This document shows, in pieces, positions 16,854 to 28,303 of a stretch of DNA of 64,000 bases (position 1 is the first letter of the stretch; the number at the start of each line of letters is the position of its first letter). Where the stretch lies: the NCBI RefSeq assembly GCF_015101885.1, contig NZ_CP062941.1:1116001-1180000 (forward strand), given 5' to 3'. A program made the position numbers and the translations under genes. Source of the stretch: Massilia litorea (lineage in GTDB: Bacteria > Pseudomonadota > Gammaproteobacteria > Burkholderiales > Burkholderiaceae_D). The notes under the pieces were generated by a model. The model saw only the letters and a list, made by a program, of their open reading frames with translations, was not told where the DNA came from and searched no databases.

Positions 16854-18455
16854 ATGTCAGACCGTCCCATCCTGACTACGCGCCAGGGCCACCCCGTGCG
16901 CGATAACCAGTCGCTGCGCTCCGTCGGCGAGCGCGGTCCGGCCACGCTCGAGAACTACCAGTTCATCGAGAAGATCACCCATTTTGATCGCGAGCGCATT
17001 CCCGAGCGCGTGGTCCATGCGCGCGGCACCGGTGCCCACGGCTTCTTCGAAGCCTATGGCACCATCGGCGGCGAACCGGCCAGCAAATACACACGTGCGC
17101 GGGTACTGAACGAGACCGGGGTGCAAACGCCCGTGTTCGTCCGTTTCTCGACCGTTATCGGCGGCAAGGACTCACCGGAAACCGCACGCGATCCGCGTGG
17201 CTTTGCCGTCAAACTGAAAACCGTCGAGGGCAACTGGGACCTGGTCGGCAACAATTTAAAGGTGTTCTTCATTCGCGATGCCATTAAATTCCCGGACATG
17301 ATCCACGCCTTTAAACCCGATCCGGTCACCAACCAGCAGGAGCCGTGGCGCTTCTATGATTTCGTCGCCAATTCTCCCGAAGCGCTGCACATGGTGACCT
17401 GGGTAAAAAGTCCGTGGGGCATCCCGGCGAACTACCGCGAGATGGAAGGCTCGGGCGTCAACACCTATAAACTCATCAACGACCAGGGCGTGGCCCATCT
17501 GGTGAAATTCCACTGGCAGCCGCGCCAGGGCGTGCGCAACCTGACCGCCGCCCAGGCGGCCGAGATCCAGGCGCACGACACCAGCCACGCCACGCGCGAC
17601 CTGTATAACGCAATCGAGCGCGGCGATTATCCGGAATGGGAATTCTGCGTGCAGATCATGGCCGACGGCGAGCATCCCGAACTCGACTTCGACCCGCTGG
17701 ACGACACCAAACGCTGGCCGGAAGACCAGTTTCCGCTGCTGCCGGTGGGCCGCATGGTGCTTGACCGCAATCCAGACAACGTGTTCGCCGAAACCGAGCA
17801 ATCGGCCTTCGGCACCGGCGTGCTGGTCGACGGCGTCGATTTTTCGGACGACAAGATGCTGCAGGGCCGCACCCTCTCTTATTCCGACACCCAGCGCTAC
17901 CGCGTCGGCCCGAATTACCTGCAACTGCCGATCAATGCGCCGCAGGAACGTGCCCGCCCCCGCACCAACCAGCGCGACGGCCAGATGACGTATGTGGTCG
18001 ACGACAGCGGAGAAAACAAACACATCAACTACGAGCCGAGCCTGCTGGGCGGCACGCAGGAGGCGCCGCAGCCGCAGCGCGATTATCACCAGTATGTCGA
18101 AGGCCACCTCGGCCGCTACCAGACGACGAATACGCGCAGCGACTACAAACAGGCGGGCGACCGCTACCGCAGTTTCGCCGACTGGGAGCGCGAGGAACTC
18201 GTCAACAATGTCGGCGGCGACCTGAAACAATGCCCTGAAGTCGTACAGCTGCGCATGGTATGGCACCTGTGGCATTGCGACGAGGATTACGGGCGCCGCG
18301 TGGCGCAGATCGCCGGCATCGACCTCGAGAAGGCGAAGGCGCTGCCGCCGCTGCCAGGCAAGCCGATGCCGCACGAGAACCGCCAGGGCGCGACCTACAC
18401 CGACGGCAGGAGCGAGGAGCCGGCAACCAGTGAGGAGGTGGCCAGCGCGAAATAA
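16854..18455 (+). CDS. katA: Monofunctional haem catalase
   Basis: Converts hydrogen peroxide to water and oxygen. 533 residues, small-subunit clade size. Catalytic His55 is in [13 protein letters not shown] and the catalytic Asn at about 133 in [15 protein letters not shown]. The proximal haem-ligand Tyr at about 343 lies in [36 protein letters not shown] is the family signature region. No signal peptide, so cytoplasmic. GAGAGGAGAG stands 4-13 bases before the ATG, a strong ribosome-binding site. Followed by a hairpin terminator and then a palindromic repeat pair. No OxyR site was recognised in the short upstream gap. The symbol katA is by family; katB/katE-type naming cannot be excluded. 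Confidence 0.97.
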   Translation: MSDRPILTTRQGHPVRDNQSLRSVGERGPATLENYQFIEKITHFDRERIPERVVHARGTGAHGFFEAYGTIGGEPASKYTRARVLNETGVQTPVFVRFSTVIGGKDSPETARDPRGFAVKLKTVEGNWDLVGNNLKVFFIRDAIKFPDMIHAFKPDPVTNQQEPWRFYDFVANSPEALHMVTWVKSPWGIPANYREMEGSGVNTYKLINDQGVAHLVKFHWQPRQGVRNLTAAQAAEIQAHDTSHATRDLYNAIERGDYPEWEFCVQIMADGEHPELDFDPLDDTKRWPEDQFPLLPVGRMVLDRNPDNVFAETEQSAFGTGVLVDGVDFSDDKMLQGRTLSYSDTQRYRVGPNYLQLPINAPQERARPRTNQRDGQMTYVVDDSGENKHINYEPSLLGGTQEAPQPQRDYHQYVEGHLGRYQTTNTRSDYKQAGDRYRSFADWEREELVNNVGGDLKQCPEVVQLRMVWHLWHCDEDYGRRVAQIAGIDLEKAKALPPLPGKPMPHENRQGATYTDGRSEEPATSEEVASAK

Positions 18456-18464
18456 GTACCAAGC

Positions 18465-18491
18465 AAAACGGACCCGCGCGGGTCCGTTTTT
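18465..18491 (+). terminator. Rho-independent terminator of the catalase gene
   Basis: ACGGACCCGC / GCGGGTCCGT self-complementary stem flanked by AAAA and TTTTT, 10 bases past the stop codon. Confidence 0.9.
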
Positions 18492-18500
18492 ACGTGAAGT

Positions 18501-18610
18501 TGTAGGGTGGGCACGCCGTGCCCACGCGGACTGATGATCATTATTGGCCGCGATCCTTGTCAACATGGCGCACGCTTCCCGGTGGGCACGGGGTGCCCAC
18601 CCTACAAGCG
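18501..18610. repeat. Paired palindromic repeat (REPIN-like), copy 1
   Basis: Two inverted units, each with the word TGTAGGGTGGGCAC and an internal palindrome (GTGGGCAC-GCC-GTGCCCAC at 18507-18525; GTGGGCACGGGGTGCCCAC at 18582-18600). They face each other across a spacer of about 45 bases between katA and rdgC. The same architecture recurs at 32.7 and 35.1 kb. Confidence 0.85.
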
Positions 18611-18611
18611 C

Positions 18612-19508
18612 TCAGGCCTTGGCTTCGCCGCCCAAGGCTTCCACCACGTCGGCCAGCATCTTCGCCAGCTCGCCGGTCATCAGCATCATGTCGTTATCGA
18701 AACGCTCGTCGTCGCTGTTGGTGACGGCGCCGCCTTCGTTGATGACGTCCAGCGGTTTGATGCCCTTGATCGCCAGCGATTCGGTCAGCACGAAGCTGAC
18801 GCGGCTGTTCCAGGTCATGGCCAGGCGCGTGCACTGTTTACCTGCGGCGATGTGGCGGCGGATGTCGTCCGGATCGAGCGAGTGTTTCACGTAACGGACA
18901 GCCGCGCGGCTCTCTCCGGTGGCACGCAGTTCCGTGTCCTGGTCGATCGTGAAGTTATATGGCGCCTCGTCGGCTTCCAGCCAGCCGGTCATCACGGCCA
19001 CCGGCGAACGCTGCACGCGCAGCGACTCGAGCGGCATGCGGTCGACGCCTTTCAGCAGCAGCTTGACCACGTCATCGGCCTTGGCCGGGCTGGCGGCATC
19101 GACAACCAGCCAGCCGTTGACCGGGTCGATCCAGGTCCAGGTATTGCTGCGGATCGTGAATGCGCGCGGCAGCAGTTCGTCGGCCACGCGTTCCTTCAGT
19201 TCTTTCATCGCCTTCTTGCCTGGCGGGAAGCCCTGCTGCTCTTCCAGCTCGGCCGCTTTCGCCTTGGCGACCTGGTTGATCACCGAGCTCGGCAGCAGCT
19301 TCTTTTCGGTGCCGAGCATCATCAGCATCTGCTTGTTGACGACGTGAACCAGGCCGCCGTTCGGACGCGGCGCATCCCAGCCCTGGCGCAGCAGTTCATT
19401 GCTGTTCGCCGGCGTGAAGGCCAGTGGCGCGAGCGCCTCCTCCATCTGTTCAGGCGTGAAGGCCCATGGTGCGGGCAGGCGGTAAATCTGAAGATTCTTG
19501 AACCACAT
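18612..19508 (-). CDS. rdgC: Recombination-associated protein RdgC
   Basis: Nucleoid-associated ring-shaped DNA-binding protein that limits RecA loading. Start chosen at 19508 (MWFKNLQIYRLPAPW, the canonical RdgC beginning), giving 298 residues against 303 in E. coli; the frame continues upstream without RdgC homology. Recognisable segments: WDAPRPNGGLVHVVNKQMLM, LLPSSVINQVAKAKA, and LLPRAFTIRSNTWTWIDP. Near the C-terminus are RLAMTWNSRVSFVLTESLAI and a Met-rich end. It lies next to dinB on the same strand, 86 bases apart, so the two may be cotranscribed from the dinB SOS promoter, although RdgC is not a classical SOS gene. Confidence 0.97.
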   Translation of the reverse strand: MWFKNLQIYRLPAPWAFTPEQMEEALAPLAFTPANSNELLRQGWDAPRPNGGLVHVVNKQMLMMLGTEKKLLPSSVINQVAKAKAAELEEQQGFPPGKKAMKELKERVADELLPRAFTIRSNTWTWIDPVNGWLVVDAASPAKADDVVKLLLKGVDRMPLESLRVQRSPVAVMTGWLEADEAPYNFTIDQDTELRATGESRAAVRYVKHSLDPDDIRRHIAAGKQCTRLAMTWNSRVSFVLTESLAIKGIKPLDVINEGGAVTNSDDERFDNDMMLMTGELAKMLADVVEALGGEAKA

Positions 19509-19594
19509 AGTTGCTTTCTGTTGTCTCAGTATTTCAGGGGAACGACATTCTACACGCTGATGTCGCCACATTTTCACGTGGCAACAACAACGTT

Positions 19595-20671
19595 TTAATG
19601 TGTTGCGTGTTCGTCAAACAGGCTCAGCTGCTCGACATGTTCGCTGTCGCCCAGGCGCACGCCCACGCCCAGCAGGCGTACGGGGCGGCTGGCACGCAGC
19701 CAGCCGGTCTCCATCAGGCGCGCGAAGGTGGGCAGGTGCGGTGCATAGGCGACGCACTCGACGGTGGTCTGCTGGAAATCGGAAAATTTGATTTTAATGA
19801 ACAGCTTATTGATGAATTTTTCGGCACCGGCACGTTTTATCCGGCCCAGCAGGTGTTCATATAACTCGGGCAGCAGCGCCAGGCAGGCCGGCAGGTCGGG
19901 GACGTCGTTGGTATACGTTTCCTCGGTGCTGACCGATTTGCGTTCGCGCTCCGGGCTGACTTCGCGGTTGTCGATGCCCCGGCACAGGTCATGCAGGCGC
20001 GCACCAAAACTGCCGAAGTGGTGTTGCAGCTCCTGCATTGTCCAGCCGCGCAAATCAAGGCAGGTCTGCGCACCCAGTTTATTCAGCTTGGCGGCCGTCA
20101 CTTTACCGACACCGTGCAGTTTTTTCACCGGCAGCGCCGAGACGAAGGCATCCACTTCTTCCGGCCGCACCAGGAACAGGCCGTCCGGCTTGTTCCAGTC
20201 GCTGGCGATTTTCGCGACGAATTTGTTCGGCGCCACGCCGGCCGAGGCGGTGATGCCGACGGTCTCGAAAATCCGTTTGCGGATTTCCTGCGCGATCAGG
20301 GTGGCGCTGCCCTTGCAGTGCGGGGAATTCGAAACGTCCAGGTAGGCTTCGTCGAGCGAGAGCGGTTCGACCAGGTCCGTGTAGTCGCTGTAGATCTCCA
20401 TGATCTGGCGCGAGGCGATCCGGTATTTCTCCATCGCCGGCGGAATGACCAATAATTCCGGGCACAGTTTCATGGCCTGGGCGGTCGCCATCGCCGAATG
20501 GATGCCGAAGCGGCGCGCCTCGTAATTGCAGGTCGCGACGACGCCGCGCTGGTCGGGCCGGCCACCCACGGCGAGCGGACGCCCGCGCAGGGACGGATCG
20601 TCGCGCATCTCGACCGAGGCATAAAAACAGTCGCAATCGCAATGGATGATTTTACGTGCGGGGACGTTCAC
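19595..20671 (-). CDS. dinB: DNA polymerase IV
   Basis: Y-family translesion polymerase, error-prone, without proofreading. 358 residues. Catalytic acidic residues are in IIHCDCDCFYASVE (Asp12) and in EPLSLDEAYLDVS (Asp/Glu at about 107/108). The steric gate region is FYASVE, the helix-hairpin-helix KKLHGVGKVTAAKLNKLG, and the little-finger domain follows about 240. The C-terminal β-clamp motif is QLSLFD, which allows access to stalled forks. A perfect LexA operator ends 24 bases upstream of the start codon, so this gene should be induced by DNA damage. rdgC follows on the same strand. Confidence 0.97.
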   Translation of the reverse strand: MNVPARKIIHCDCDCFYASVEMRDDPSLRGRPLAVGGRPDQRGVVATCNYEARRFGIHSAMATAQAMKLCPELLVIPPAMEKYRIASRQIMEIYSDYTDLVEPLSLDEAYLDVSNSPHCKGSATLIAQEIRKRIFETVGITASAGVAPNKFVAKIASDWNKPDGLFLVRPEEVDAFVSALPVKKLHGVGKVTAAKLNKLGAQTCLDLRGWTMQELQHHFGSFGARLHDLCRGIDNREVSPERERKSVSTEETYTNDVPDLPACLALLPELYEHLLGRIKRAGAEKFINKLFIKIKFSDFQQTTVECVAYAPHLPTFARLMETGWLRASRPVRLLGVGVRLGDSEHVEQLSLFDEHATH

Positions 20672-20695
20672 TCTGGCGGCGGCCGGGGCCGACTA

Positions 20696-20711
20696 CTGTA
20701 ATTCCGTACAG
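20696..20711. promoter_or_regulatory. LexA (SOS) box of dinB
   Basis: CTGTAATTCCGTACAG is an exact match to the CTGT-N8-ACAG operator, flanked by TA on both sides (extended TACTGT…ACAGTA). It is placed 25-40 bases upstream of the dinB start codon, where it would overlap the promoter. Confidence 0.88.
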
Positions 20712-20763
20712 TATCTCGTCAATTGGATTTTGTTGCAAGGGGCGCAGGGAGGGCGCTTCAGGC

Positions 20764-20792
20764 AAAAAAAGACGCGCGGCAAGCCGCGCGTC
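20764..20792 (-). terminator. Rho-independent terminator of the subtilase gene
   Basis: Minus strand: GACGCGCGGC / GCCGCGCGTC 10-bp stem (20771-20792) with a two-base loop and a run of seven T; 29 bases past the stop codon. Confidence 0.9.
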
Positions 20793-20820
20793 TTTGGGCT
20801 TTGTTACGCAAGCAGGGAAA

Positions 20821-22635
20821 TTACCAGGTCGCCTTCAGCGTGTACTTGCCGTTGGTCGAACCGGTGCCGCCGCTGTAGTACTTCACGCGCACATAGACTG
20901 GCGCGGTGGTGCTGCCGTTATTCACCACCGAAGCGGTATCGGTCGCGCCGGCGCCGTTTTCGCTGGCGGTCAGCTGCGTACCTGCACTGTTGTAGCTGTA
21001 CACGTCGTAGTCGGCGGTCGACAGGCCCGGGGTCATCGTGGCGGTCAGCGTCTTACCGGGCGGCAGCTGGATGACGAAGTAGTCGCTGTCGGTCGAGGCG
21101 CTCATGGTGCCGTTGACGGTGGTGCCGCTGGTCGAGATCGCGTTCGCGGTCGAGATCGTGTTGTTCGACTCGGTTTCCGAGATCGTCGGCGCGGTCGCGC
21201 CGCTGGCGGCGGCGACGGCGGCTGCCGCGTCGACGATACCGGTGCCGCACTGCGAGCAGGTGCCCGGGAAAGCGCGTGCGGTGCTCTTGAGCTTGGCTTC
21301 AATGTCGTCCGGCGTCAGCGCAGGGTTCTTCGACAGCATCAGTGCAGCCACGCCGGCAACGTGCGGGGTCGCCATCGAGGTACCCTGGTAGCCGACGTAG
21401 TTGTCGGAACCCGGGGTCGTGGTGCCGCTGTTGAGCGTCGACAGGATGCTGTTGGCACCGTCGCCGCCTGGTGCCGCCACGTCGACCACGGTACCGTAGT
21501 TCGAATACGATGCCTTCGCGCCCGTCTTGCCGGTTGCCGCCACGGCGATGACGCCGGTGCAGTTGGCCGGATTCGAGTTGCTGGCGTTCTGGTTTTCGTT
21601 GCCGGCCGCGACGACGACGACGGTGCCGCGCGAACGGGCACTGTTGATCGCGTTCTGGGTCGTGGTATCGCAAGCGCCGCCGCCGCCGAGCGACATGTTG
21701 ATGACCTTGGCCACGTTGGCGTTGGCCGGCACGCCGGTCACGGTACCACCCGAGGCCCAGATGATCGCGTCGGCGATGTCCGAGGTGTAGCCGCCGCACT
21801 TGCCGAGCACGCGCACGGGCACGATCTTGGCGTTGTAGGCGACGCCGGCGATGCCCAGGCTGTTATTGGTCTTGGCGGCGATGGTGCCGGACACGTGGGT
21901 GCCGTGCCAGCTCGAGTTCTGTGCGGTATTGCCGGCGTAGCACTCGTTGGCGGCGATCCAGTCGCCCGGGTCGGACGGGTCGGCGTCGCGGCCGTTGCCG
22001 TCGTTGGCCACCGCGGTGTCGGAAATGAAGTCGTAGCCGCCGACGAACTGGCCGGAAAGGTCGGCGTGTGGACGGTAGCCGGTGTCGATCACGGCAACGT
22101 TCACGCCGGTACCGGTCGAGAGGTCCCAGGCGCCGGGCAGGCGCAGGCCGCCGGTCGCGTCGGTGTAATCCCACTGCTGCGCGTAATACGGGTCGTTGGC
22201 CGTGGCCATCTTGGTCATGATGCGGTCGGGCTCAGCGTATTCGATCGAGCTGTCGCGTGCCATCAGTTCCTTCGCCAGCGCCGACGCTTCCTGCAGCGAC
22301 ACCTTGCGGTCGATCTTCAGCACCTGGGCGCCGGTGGCGATATGGTGCAGGGCCTGGAGGCGCATGCCGAACTGCTGGCCGGCGCGGTCGGCAATCGCCT
22401 GGCGTGCCGCCGTCATGGCCGTCGGCACGGTGGCCTTGGCGCTGCCGACGTTGGCATCCTTGTATTTGACGATCAGGCGGTCGGTGTGGAGGATATATTG
22501 CGTGGTGCCCGCGGCCTGGGCTTCAGGCGCGCTGCCTGCGGCGATGGCGGAGCCGAAGCCCAGCGAGGCGGTGGCGATGGAGACAGCTACAGCGACTTTC
22601 AACAAACTCGGGTAAATCGATTGCGTCGACTTCAT
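20821..22635 (-). CDS. Secreted S8 subtilisin-family serine protease with PPC domain
   Basis: Extracellular serine protease. Start chosen at 22635 (MKSTQSIYPSLLKVAVAV), preceded by GAAGGG and followed by a clear signal peptide ending near AIAAG (residue about 33). 604 residues. Residues about 45-125 are an I9-like inhibitory propeptide (ILHTDRLIVKYKD…SSIEYAEPDRIM). The catalytic domain follows with Asp at about 183 (VAVIDTGYRPHADL), His at about 245 (SSWHGTHVSGTIAA) and Ser at about 419 (YQGTSMATPHVAGVAAL). Residues about 490-604 form a pre-peptidase C-terminal (PPC) β-domain (DSDYFVIQLPPGKTLTATM), common in secreted proteases and usually removed late. Followed by its own terminator; single-gene unit. 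Confidence 0.95.
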   Translation of the reverse strand: MKSTQSIYPSLLKVAVAVSIATASLGFGSAIAAGSAPEAQAAGTTQYILHTDRLIVKYKDANVGSAKATVPTAMTAARQAIADRAGQQFGMRLQALHHIATGAQVLKIDRKVSLQEASALAKELMARDSSIEYAEPDRIMTKMATANDPYYAQQWDYTDATGGLRLPGAWDLSTGTGVNVAVIDTGYRPHADLSGQFVGGYDFISDTAVANDGNGRDADPSDPGDWIAANECYAGNTAQNSSWHGTHVSGTIAAKTNNSLGIAGVAYNAKIVPVRVLGKCGGYTSDIADAIIWASGGTVTGVPANANVAKVINMSLGGGGACDTTTQNAINSARSRGTVVVVAAGNENQNASNSNPANCTGVIAVAATGKTGAKASYSNYGTVVDVAAPGGDGANSILSTLNSGTTTPGSDNYVGYQGTSMATPHVAGVAALMLSKNPALTPDDIEAKLKSTARAFPGTCSQCGTGIVDAAAAVAAASGATAPTISETESNNTISTANAISTSGTTVNGTMSASTDSDYFVIQLPPGKTLTATMTPGLSTADYDVYSYNSAGTQLTASENGAGATDTASVVNNGSTTAPVYVRVKYYSGGTGSTNGKYTLKATW

Positions 22636-22941
22636 GTTGAGCCCTTCGATGTGTAGTTTTCCGTCAAGGCGTGATTGCCTTGGTTTATGTTCACCGGCTG
22701 GTCGCCGATGTGCCCTCGAGTGGCGGCTCGGAAAATGTACTGCGGAGTAATCATGCGTGTGGGGAATTTCGAATCGTGTGCAGCGCTTTCGCAACACTTT
22801 CGCATGTTGATTTAACAAAAACATCGTTTATTTGAAGGTTTTGTATGTACGCCAAATAACATACGGCAGGCTTTCATTATCATCGTCGCAACAATCATTA
22901 CTTGGTATATAAGGCAAGACATCTGCTTATGAAACAGGCAT
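22636..22941. other. Upstream region of the subtilase gene
   Basis: About 305 bases. The right half is AT-rich (TTTAACAAAAACATCG, ACATACGGCAGG), suitable for a promoter reading left. Apart from the ribosome-binding site GAAGGG and the terminator at 22942-22966 I recognise nothing specific. Confidence 0.4.
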
Positions 22942-22966
22942 AAAAAAGGCCGCGCAGAGCGCGGCC
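22942..22966 (-). terminator. Rho-independent terminator of the second TonB-receptor gene
   Basis: Minus strand: GGCCGCGC / GCGCGGCC 8-bp stem with TCT loop, followed by TTTTTTA; 58 bases past the stop codon at 23024. Confidence 0.87.
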
Positions 22967-23023
22967 ATTTACGGACACCACAGGTTTTTTAACCGTCAGC
23001 TGCGTTTTGTCAGCTTCTTGTAA

Positions 23024-25252
23024 TTAAAAGTTACCCTTGAATTGAACGCCCCAGGTACGCGGCTCATTGGTGAAGCCCGTCAGGTTGTTGAAGTCGATGG
23101 CGCCCGTGATGCGGCGCTGGTCGAGGATGTTACGGCCGAACACGGCCGCTTCATACTTGCCATTTGCCCAGGTGTAACCCAGGCGCAGGCCGCCTTCGGT
23201 CAGCGGCTTGCCGGTGAACTCGGCCGCTTCGTACAGGAAGAAATTGATCTTGCTGCGATACGACCAGTCGGTAAACACGAACACCTCGCCGTCGGCGACC
23301 GGCGCGCTCCAGCGCGCGGTGGCGTTGACGATCCAGCGCGGCGCCTGCGGCAGCATGTTGCCGTTGATGACGACGCGGTTGGCGGCGTTGATCGGATCCA
23401 GGATGGTGCAGGAACCGCAGCGGTTCACCGACAGGCTGGCGTCGCGGATTTGCGTGTAGTTGTAGCTGGTGCTGCCGGTCACGCGCAGCGACGGGCTGAT
23501 CGCCGCCTCGACGTCGAGCTCGACACCGCGGCCCTTGGTTTTATCCGCGTTGATCAGGCGGTTGACGTTCGAGTTACCGCCCACGACGGTCAGCTGCTGG
23601 TCCTTGACCGTGTAGTCGTAGACCGAGAAGGCGACCCGGCCGCGGCGGTCGAACAGGTCGGCCTTCACGCCGGCTTCGACCGAGGTGATGGTCTCGGCAT
23701 CGGCCACCGTGATCGGCACCGAGGCCGAGGCCGCCGCGATACTCGGCGCGCGGAAGCCGGTGGCGACGCGGCCATACACGTTTACGGACGGGGTCAGCTT
23801 GTAGGTACCGGACAGGTCCCAGCTGACCTTCGCCTTACTGGTGTTCACGCCGGTGTCGCCGATCTGCACCACGTTTTCGTTGACGACCGTATTGAAATCC
23901 TTCTTGTCCTTCGTGTAGCGCAGGCCGCCACGGACATCGAACACGCTCGAGACTTTATAAGTGGCCGAACCGAACACGGCCCAGGCCGTATTGTCCTGGC
24001 GGCTGAACAGGCGCGAGGTGCGCGCGCCGGTCGTGCTGCTGAAATTGTCGCTGCCGCCGGTAGCCGATTCGTCGAACCAGTACACGCCTGCCTGCCAGTT
24101 CAGGGGGCCGGCGTATTCGGATTCGAGGCGCACTTCCTGGCTGTACTGCTTCAGGTCCTCGATCTTGCTGGCGGTCTCGACCTGGAAAGGGATGAAGCCG
24201 GGACCGGCCGGGGTGCCGCCGTCGATGTCGCCGCGGCTGTTGTAGTCGCCAATGGTCTCGTAGCCGGTGACCGAATACAGTTTATAGTCGCCCAGGTCCC
24301 AGGACAGGCGGGCGTTGGCGCCGCGGGTGGTCAGATTCTGGAAGTTCTGCGCGTTCGTGACGATGCGGTCGAGATCGAGGCCGTCGGCGATGTCGTTCGT
24401 GCCCTTGCGGATCAGGTTGGCACGGAACAGGCGCGCGCTGCCGCTCGTGGTGCGCTGGTGCAGGTTGAACAGGGCGCTGAAGGCGCCGGCCGGCTTGTAC
24501 AGGAATTGCACGCGTTCGGCGTGTTCGTTGTAGCCGTCGAGGTCGCCGCGCTTCTGGGTCTGGGCGAGGTCGGCGAAGTTTTCCACGTAATCGTCGCGGT
24601 GCTGGCGCAGGGCCGAGAAGCGCATCGCCCATTCTTTCGAGAGCGGCACGTTGACGGCGCCGTCGACGTTGATCGTGTTGTGGGTTGCAATGGAGGCGTT
24701 GTAATAGCCTTCGAGCTTGTTCAGGCTCGGCTTCTCGGATTCGAATTTCACCACGCCGGCCGGGGTGTTGCGGCCGAACAGGGTGCCCTGCGGCCCGCGC
24801 AGCACTTCGACGCTCTGCAGGTCGAAGATCGGGAAGCCTTTCAGAATCGGGTTTTCCTGCACCACGTCGTCATAGATCAGGGAGACCGGCTGCGAGGCGA
24901 AGGTGTTGAAATCGGTATTGCCGTAGCCCCGGATGTAGAAACGCGGGAAGGTACGGCCGTTCGACGATTCCACGTTCAGGCTCGGGAGCTTGCCGGCCAG
25001 CAGGCGGATGTCCTCGCCGCCCGACACCAGCACGTCGAGCTTTTCGCCGCGCAGGGCCGAGACCGACACCGGCACGTCGCGGATGTTTTCGGTGCGCCGC
25101 TGGGCGGTGACGGTCACGGTCTGCAGGGCGCCGGTGCTGGCGGCCGGGGCTGCTTCCTGGGCCAGGGCCGAACCGGCCGGAAAGGCGGCGCCCAGCGCCA
25201 GCAGAGCGTGCGCGTGCACGACGCGGCGGTGCATCTTGGACATCTTGATCAT
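23024..25252 (-). CDS. TonB-dependent outer-membrane receptor
   Basis: 742-residue outer-membrane receptor. Start at 25252 (MIKMSKMHRRVVHAH) with AAGGAAC upstream; the signal peptide ends about ALAQEAAPA (residue about 33). Plug: TVTVTAQRRTENIRDVPVSVSA, a TonB-box and N-plug pattern of the large sphingomonad/Oxalobacteraceae receptor group, then FYIRGYGNTDF and VEVLRGPQGTLFGRNTPAGVV. The barrel ends with the aromatic C-terminus WGVQFKGNF. The A-Q-R-R-x-E-x-x-x-x-V-P-x-S-V-S and R-G-P-Q-G-T-L-F-G-R-N-x-x-G-G/A motifs are seen in receptors for varied small organics as well as siderophores, so the ligand cannot be assigned. Monocistronic, with its own terminator. Confidence 0.92.
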   Translation of the reverse strand: MIKMSKMHRRVVHAHALLALGAAFPAGSALAQEAAPAASTGALQTVTVTAQRRTENIRDVPVSVSALRGEKLDVLVSGGEDIRLLAGKLPSLNVESSNGRTFPRFYIRGYGNTDFNTFASQPVSLIYDDVVQENPILKGFPIFDLQSVEVLRGPQGTLFGRNTPAGVVKFESEKPSLNKLEGYYNASIATHNTINVDGAVNVPLSKEWAMRFSALRQHRDDYVENFADLAQTQKRGDLDGYNEHAERVQFLYKPAGAFSALFNLHQRTTSGSARLFRANLIRKGTNDIADGLDLDRIVTNAQNFQNLTTRGANARLSWDLGDYKLYSVTGYETIGDYNSRGDIDGGTPAGPGFIPFQVETASKIEDLKQYSQEVRLESEYAGPLNWQAGVYWFDESATGGSDNFSSTTGARTSRLFSRQDNTAWAVFGSATYKVSSVFDVRGGLRYTKDKKDFNTVVNENVVQIGDTGVNTSKAKVSWDLSGTYKLTPSVNVYGRVATGFRAPSIAAASASVPITVADAETITSVEAGVKADLFDRRGRVAFSVYDYTVKDQQLTVVGGNSNVNRLINADKTKGRGVELDVEAAISPSLRVTGSTSYNYTQIRDASLSVNRCGSCTILDPINAANRVVINGNMLPQAPRWIVNATARWSAPVADGEVFVFTDWSYRSKINFFLYEAAEFTGKPLTEGGLRLGYTWANGKYEAAVFGRNILDQRRITGAIDFNNLTGFTNEPRTWGVQFKGNF

Positions 25253-25593
25253 GTTGTTCCTTGAAGTGAGAAAAAAACGCGATGCCGCTACTTCCTCCAT
25301 GCGCCGCCAGGCGGCCGGCGGTTTACCCGCCACGGCACCTGCATCTTTGTCGATGTCTCAAGATTGCCGCTGAATCAAGCCGCTATTGTTTCCGATGGCG
25401 GGCTGGCAAGGCAAGCGCGGGAGGCCTTGCACGACCCGATTAACAACACTTCCTTCAACCACCGGTACTGCCGCCGAAAACGGGGTTTTCCACTTTTTTA
25501 GAAAAACCCTTGCATATCCGCGAAGCCATACGCTATGATTCGGGCCTCTTCAGACGCGATGACAAACGTCAGACGAACAGAATACGGTGAGCG
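25253..25593. other. Region between TonB-receptor gene and tRNA genes
   Basis: 341 bases. Left part: ribosome-binding site and presumed promoter of the receptor gene (minus). Right part: tRNA promoter at 25510-25539. An open frame overlaps the left half but has no recognisable product. Confidence 0.5.
25510..25539 (+). promoter_or_regulatory. σ70-type promoter of the tRNA pair
   Basis: TTGCAT (25510-25515), 18-base spacer, TATGAT (25534-25539), followed by a GC-rich discriminator (TCGGGCC) typical of stringently controlled stable-RNA promoters. About 55 bases upstream of the first tRNA. Confidence 0.75.
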
Positions 25594-25669
25594 GGGCGCT
25601 TAGCTCAGTTGGTAGAGCGGATCCCTTACAAGGATTAGGTCGGGAGTTCGAGCCTCTCAGCGCCCACCA
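25594..25669 (+). tRNA. tRNA-Val (anticodon UAC)
   Basis: Complete cloverleaf: acceptor GGGCGCT/AGCGCCC, D-arm GCTC…GAGC, anticodon stem GATCC/GGATT with loop CTTACAA (anticodon TAC at 25627-25629), T-arm GGGAG-TTCGAGC-CTCTC, encoded CCA. Reads GUN valine codons. Confidence 0.97.
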
Positions 25670-25706
25670 GCATTCAGTTCGAAACGAGGAACCGATCAGT
25701 AAAAAC

Positions 25707-25783
25707 GGAGCGGTAGTTCAGTTGGTTAGAATACCGGCCTGTCACGCCGGGGGTCGCGGGTTCGAGCCCCGTCCGCTCCGCCA
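25707..25783 (+). tRNA. tRNA-Asp (anticodon GUC)
   Basis: Complete cloverleaf: acceptor GGAGCGG/CCGCTCC, D-arm GTTC…GAAT, anticodon loop CTGTCAC (GTC), T-arm with GGTTCGAGCC, encoded CCA. 37 bases after tRNA-Val; the two are probably one transcript. Confidence 0.97.
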
Positions 25784-25792
25784 GCATCAAGG

Positions 25793-25823
25793 AAAAAAGG
25801 TCCGATTCGTCGGGCCTTTTTTC
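25793..25823 (+). terminator. Rho-independent terminator of the tRNA operon
   Basis: AAAAAAGGTCCGA-TTCG-TCGGGCCTTTTTT hairpin (one G·U pair), T-run at its 3' side, 10 bases past the CCA of tRNA-Asp. Confidence 0.88.
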
Positions 25824-25952
25824 TTTTCCGTTTCCGTTTCTCTTTCGTACGCGTTCGCGAACGAACAGTCAGCCGCTGCCAGGCCATGATATTGATGAAC
25901 TTTAGCCGGCCTTCGCCACGCCCCTGCCGGCAACCGCAGACCTGGACTCTTG

Positions 25953-28301
<2,349 letters not shown>

Positions 28302-28303
28302 TA

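Noticed and set aside
23042..25264. Open frame of about 740 codons antisense to the second TonB-receptor gene
   Set aside because: Same shadow effect; composition dominated by Val/Gly/Arg/His and no motif.
25594..25783. tRNA pair as integration site of a genomic island
   Set aside because: No repeated tRNA 3' end, integrase or foreign-looking genes beside it; the flanking genes look like core genome.
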